Positions 60,595-64,000 of a stretch of DNA of 64,000 nt are shown in pieces; the stretch's first letter is position 1; every line of letters starts with the position of its first letter. Position numbers and translations under genes: made by a program. Location of the stretch: positions 1 through 64,000 of the forward strand of contig JAPEVF010000015.1 of NCBI GenBank assembly GCA_029747585.1, read 5' to 3'. This DNA is from Pleurotus djamor. Taxonomy: Eukaryota; Basidiomycota; Agaricomycetes; Agaricales; Pleurotaceae. Below the pieces are notes generated by a model, which made no database searches, had not been told where the DNA came from, and worked only from the letters and a program-made list of their open reading frames with translations.

Positions 60595-61579
60595 TCAGAG
60601 TTCTGAAAAAGGTTGATTAGAGAGGGCAAAGACACAGAGGATGTGACAAACTTTGCATGGCGGCGACATCGGTACTCTGGACATAGTCTTCGAATTCTTG
60701 GATCTTCTCTTGCAACTCGTCGGTGGATACTTTCTCGTCCTCTACACGGACCGTGAATAAAACGCGGCGAAGACGTGCGTGAAACGTGCAGACTTACCAA
60801 CGACGACGGTGATTTGAAGCTTCCTAATACCATATCCGATAGCGACGAGCTTGCTGGAACCCCAAACAAGGCCATCCTGCTCGATAGAGCGTACAGCTGC
60901 CTCCAGAGCCGCCATGTCGGTTTCATCATCCCAAGGCTTGACTTCCATCGTGACAACAGACTGAACAAGCGGAAATTAGCATCATCTCCAATCGGGGATA
61001 TGATATCCTTACTTTGGCAATAGTCTTAGCTTTGGTAGCCTTCTTTGCGTTATAGGCAGCAACACGTTCGGCTTTGATCCTCTCAGCCTCAGCGTCGGCT
61101 TCCTCATCGTCGCTGCCGAAGAGATCGATGTCTTCATCCTCTGCAGCTGGGGCTTCTGCAGCAGGCGCAGCAGAAGCTCCTCCGATGAAAGCTTCACCAG
61201 CAGTGCTGCTGCCAGACAGCGACTCGAACTCCTTCTCGTATGAAGCAATGTGGGTGTACCACCGGGCGACATGAGGGTAAGTAGAAGCATCGGGAGCCGA
61301 GGCAACGGCCTTGAAAACGACTACATCAGCCTGAGAAGGGGTGTACCTAAGAGAGCCAATGTCAGATAAACGTCTCAATCAAAGGTAGTCGAATAATGAA
61401 GTCAGGAAGCTAGGTAAAAAGAATTTCGGCATGCTGAAGCAGCGGTGTCTAGTCGCTTCTTGGAAACACGGACCATAGCGATACTCATCATTAAACTTGA
61501 TCGGAGGATAGGACACTCACCCTTCAACGTAGGACCGGGTGGCGAGGTGTTGGTTGAGCGTCTCGAGGTTGGCAGACAT
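60595..61579 (-). CDS. EFB1: Translation elongation factor 1-beta (eEF1B alpha-type exchange factor)
   Basis: Five exons (61579-61521, 61346-61013, 60960-60798, 60741-60652, 60602-60595) join in phase to 217 aa. The N-terminal GST-C-like region is [20 protein letters not shown] with [14 protein letters not shown] Glu/Asp-rich linker follows ([20 protein letters not shown]). The C-terminal nucleotide-exchange domain comes next ([56 protein letters not shown]). It catalyses GDP/GTP exchange on eEF1A in the cytosol. The expected end AAMQKL is reached only by splicing an 8-nt last exon (AACTCTGA). Reading on instead would add an unrelated tail. Confidence 0.92.
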
Positions 61580-63420
61580 GGTCGATGGATGATGGTGGTG
61601 ATGAAGATAGAGATAAATATCCCGATGAGAAATTTTTTTGGTATGGTCTTTAGGGCAGGTGTAACTCGATCACGTGCTGCAGGGACATCGCACGTTGATT
61701 CAGTGACGGTGAACATCGCCCACCATCACATGCCACAGCTCTCGCATCGAAGCATTGCCTACTCATCTTGCTTCCAGCGATACAAAGGTAAGCTCATGTG
61801 CCAAGCGTCGACTGTTTAGCATCTTATCATGTCTGTAGAGCTCACTCTGATGCCCTTATATATGATGAACCACCACTGCCAGAACTTTAACTACGAGAAC
61901 GATCTATGAATCACCGTATCAAAGCTTCCCGCAATACTCTTGCGCTCAGAACGGGCTCATGCCTAGGGACTGTCATAGTGCAAAGTCGCGCATCTCGCGA
62001 CGATGACAACGTAAATATCGACTGGCCCCACAGCTTCAGCCATGTGGCACGAAAAGGTTTTCCAGATCAAGAAAGACGCGCCAATTTCGTTCACCACTAA
62101 TGCTGCTTACCCTTGAAGAAACCAACCATAGGCACGGTCCCAGGCTTGCGGGCGTGTATCCTACCCAACCCCGAAAGGTCTCAGATACGACGGTGAGTGA
62201 CTCCAATATCCCCAAAAACGTCAAACCACTTACGACAAGCGCAGTCTTTGTTACAGCCCATCTTTGCAGATCTTTCTGCTGTATCACACACCGTTATGCA
62301 AATCGAGGGCGGTGCTCACTGCGATCTCTTCACGCATCACATTGGTCTCCAGTCTTGCATCACGGACGGTAAACCACCCAATTGCGTAGAGTTTTGTGTG
62401 GCGCCGTCGCCCAGTGGTGTTGGGTGAGATGTTGCCATGGCAGTGGGCCTAATTTCTCCTCCCAGGCTTACCTGCGCTTACACCCGCTTAAGTTACAGGG
62501 CACACACAACCGAAATATCTCGTTCGGCGGCGAACTTGTCGCATTGTTAGCGTCGGTGTCGACCGAAGCTTTCAAACTCCGGAAACAGCCTTGTACCTCC
62601 TTGTGGATGACCCCGACTACGTGTATTCTTGAAGTGGCAAATCCTTACAGCTCTCCATGATGAAAGAGTTGTGCATAGAGAGTTGTGCATAGAAAGCTCC
62701 GATTCATCGCAGGCTAACCAGGACGCTCGCCTGGTGCCCAATTGCCGAGTATGTCATTGTGTAAGGTGGCGTCTTCTCTTTCGTGCTGGTCCCTGATGAC
62801 CGTGCTCCGATCAACTTCTTTGCAGAATACTTGGATTCCGTCAATGTATATCCCACCAGCCAATTTGCTTTCGTTCAGACGTACGTGAAGCTCGAGCCCC
62901 CCTTCCCGTGCGTCCCTCATGAATAGCCGTCATCTTAGGTTTCTGTTGCCGTCTTTACCGATATCCGACGGCCTCGAGAAGTCCTCGTCCTTCAGATGTC
63001 CTTATTGTTTTATGATTTTTCTGGTCAATCGTATGCCGATTGCCGCGCTGTCTCGTAGTCTCCGCCGCAGGAATGTTCTGAAGCTTAGTCATTGTCCGTC
63101 TTTCGTCCCTTTTTCNGTTATTGGTCTCCGTCGCCTGCTCCGTTTTGATGGTCGCCCTGCTCTAGCCATTGTGCACGCCCAGTCCGATGATCACCCATAT
63201 TGACACATACTTAATCGGGATACGGATCGTAATAAGGGCAAAATTGCGATGCTCGGTAAGGAAGTGACATGTACTTTTATATTTATCCCTCCTTACAAGT
63301 GATCCTATTAGACCCTTTGAACATGCCTACGATATCTGGATATCCCAAAGCCCGTCCACGTGGGTCCATCCCGATTCCGCTGGTACTTTTCTTGGCCCTA
63401 GTCCCGCGCCTCTGTTGGCA
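61580..63420. other. 1.8 kb without a confident gene
   Basis: Frames at about 62100-62660 (+) and 62036-62287 (-) are short and overlap. The plus-strand piece VMQIEGGAHCDLFTHHIG at about 62294-62347 may be coding, but no consistent exon chain was found. One N at 63116. No repeats noted. Confidence 0.4.
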
Positions 63421-63426
63421 TATAAG
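63421..63426 (+). promoter_or_regulatory. TATA box of the right-edge F-box-like gene
   Basis: TATAAG lies 50 bp upstream of the ATG at 63471. Confidence 0.45.
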
Positions 63427-63470
63427 TACTTTGAATACTTTGCGCCCGCTCTTGCCCATTTCACTTCACC

Positions 63471-64000
63471 ATGCCTCATCTCCAAACCGATATCCCTGCC
63501 GAAGTTATCCGGCGCATCCTTCTCTTCACTGTTCCTGCTGTTGGTCCCCCAACCACGCTGTGCCATCTACGACGGACGTGCCGCTCCATACACCACTCTC
63601 TTCAGCAATCCCAAGTTGATCTGTACACACGAATATTTTCCCTCCAATTTGATCTCGATCCCCCCTTTCGTCGTCTTGGCTACAATCGGCGCATTATCCT
63701 CCAAAATGTGGAAAATGAGCTGCAGCGCAGGTTCATGACCCTGAAGCGTCTTCGCGACGGCGTTCTTGGAGATGAAGCGCTCGATGACGCCTTGTGGATG
63801 ATATACATTATGCTCATTGAGGATGAGGGACACAACCTTCGCCAACTCCGTTGGGCGAATACCTACGCGTTTCTACAGAAGTTTCTCCGTGATCGCTTGT
63901 ACAACGGTGCCGAATTCAACCATGGTTGGCCTCTCGAAAACCATCAAAATGCGCTGGCAGCAGCGTCCTTGTGGTTGATGAGCTCAAAAGGTGTGCTCCG
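63471..64000 (+). CDS. F-box-like protein, partial (3' end outside window)
   Basis: The ATG at 63471 opens a frame that stays open to the window edge (176 codons). The N-terminus IPAEVIRRILLFTV is F-box-like and is followed by TLCHLRRTCRSIHHSLQQSQ and VDLYTRIFSLQFDLDPPFRRL. The last segment parallels HLYARLFQSKFD of the minus-strand gene at 59.7 kb, so the two are probably distant paralogues. A helical region follows (ALDDALWMIYIMLIEDEGHNL; LRWANTYAFLQKFLRDRLY). The product is truncated only by the window. The C-terminal domain is not visible. Confidence 0.6.
   Translation, partial: MPHLQTDIPAEVIRRILLFTVPAVGPPTTLCHLRRTCRSIHHSLQQSQVDLYTRIFSLQFDLDPPFRRLGYNRRIILQNVENELQRRFMTLKRLRDGVLGDEALDDALWMIYIMLIEDEGHNLRQLRWANTYAFLQKFLRDRLYNGAEFNHGWPLENHQNALAAASLWLMSSKGVL

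Overview
The window looks like nuclear DNA of an agaricomycete (mushroom-forming) basidiomycete. The genes are split by many introns of about 50-60 bp with GT..AG borders, several exons are only 5-37 nt long, and the gene families fit: four secreted SurE-like proteins, a GH28 pectinase, a GPI-type secreted protein, F-box-like proteins and an Asn/Gly-rich secreted protein. I rebuilt coding exons by hand from splice signals, reading phase and known motifs. The summed exon lengths of the complete rebuilt genes divide by three. The exceptions are TMA64 and OXA1, each off by one undetermined base.

Layout, left to right. 0-1.8 kb (-): Asn/Gly-rich secreted protein, 3' end cut by the window. 5.3-6.7 kb (+): RNase III-like protein. 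7.0-8.2 kb (-): unrecognised protein. 10.0-16.2 kb (+): tandem array of four secreted SurE-like genes with the same six-exon structure. 16.3-18.3 kb (-): GH28 pectinase with a 5-nt exon. 18.7-22.5 kb (-): TMA64/eIF2D and DIM1. 22.6-24.3 kb (+): BBC1/AIM3-like protein, divergent from DIM1. 26.7-27.2 kb (-): small membrane protein. 28.4-33.3 kb (+): two tandem MFS transporters. 33.9-35.06 kb: degenerate 10-bp repeat array. 35.5-36.5 kb (+): PalI/SUR7-type protein.

36.9-47.1 kb is a rearranged block: DUR3 urea transporter (-), a damaged CMD-family gene (+), a DUR3 5' fragment, about 1.9 kb of extra DNA, an intact CMD gene (+) and an SDR gene (-). Sequence similarity shows a tandem duplication of a DUR3-CMD-SDR 3' end segment. 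47.7-50.3 kb (-): hypothetical protein and OXA1. 53.8-54.8 kb (-): GPI-type secreted protein. 55.5-56.6 kb (+): cyanamide hydratase-like HD protein. 57.7-59.7 kb (-): F-box-like protein. 60.6-61.6 kb (-): EFB1. 63.5 kb to the edge (+): second F-box-like gene, cut by the window.

Housekeeping translation and mitochondrial genes (DIM1, TMA64, EFB1, OXA1) sit among accessory families that are duplicating and decaying (SurE, MFS, DUR3/CMD). The strongest leads are loss of two expected metal ligands in three of four SurE paralogues, the 5-nt exon completing the GH28 catalytic motif, the 10-bp repeat array, and the DUR3/CMD/SDR duplication. Undetermined bases (N) are concentrated at 35.6-41.8 kb, and some frame breaks are probably assembly artefacts.
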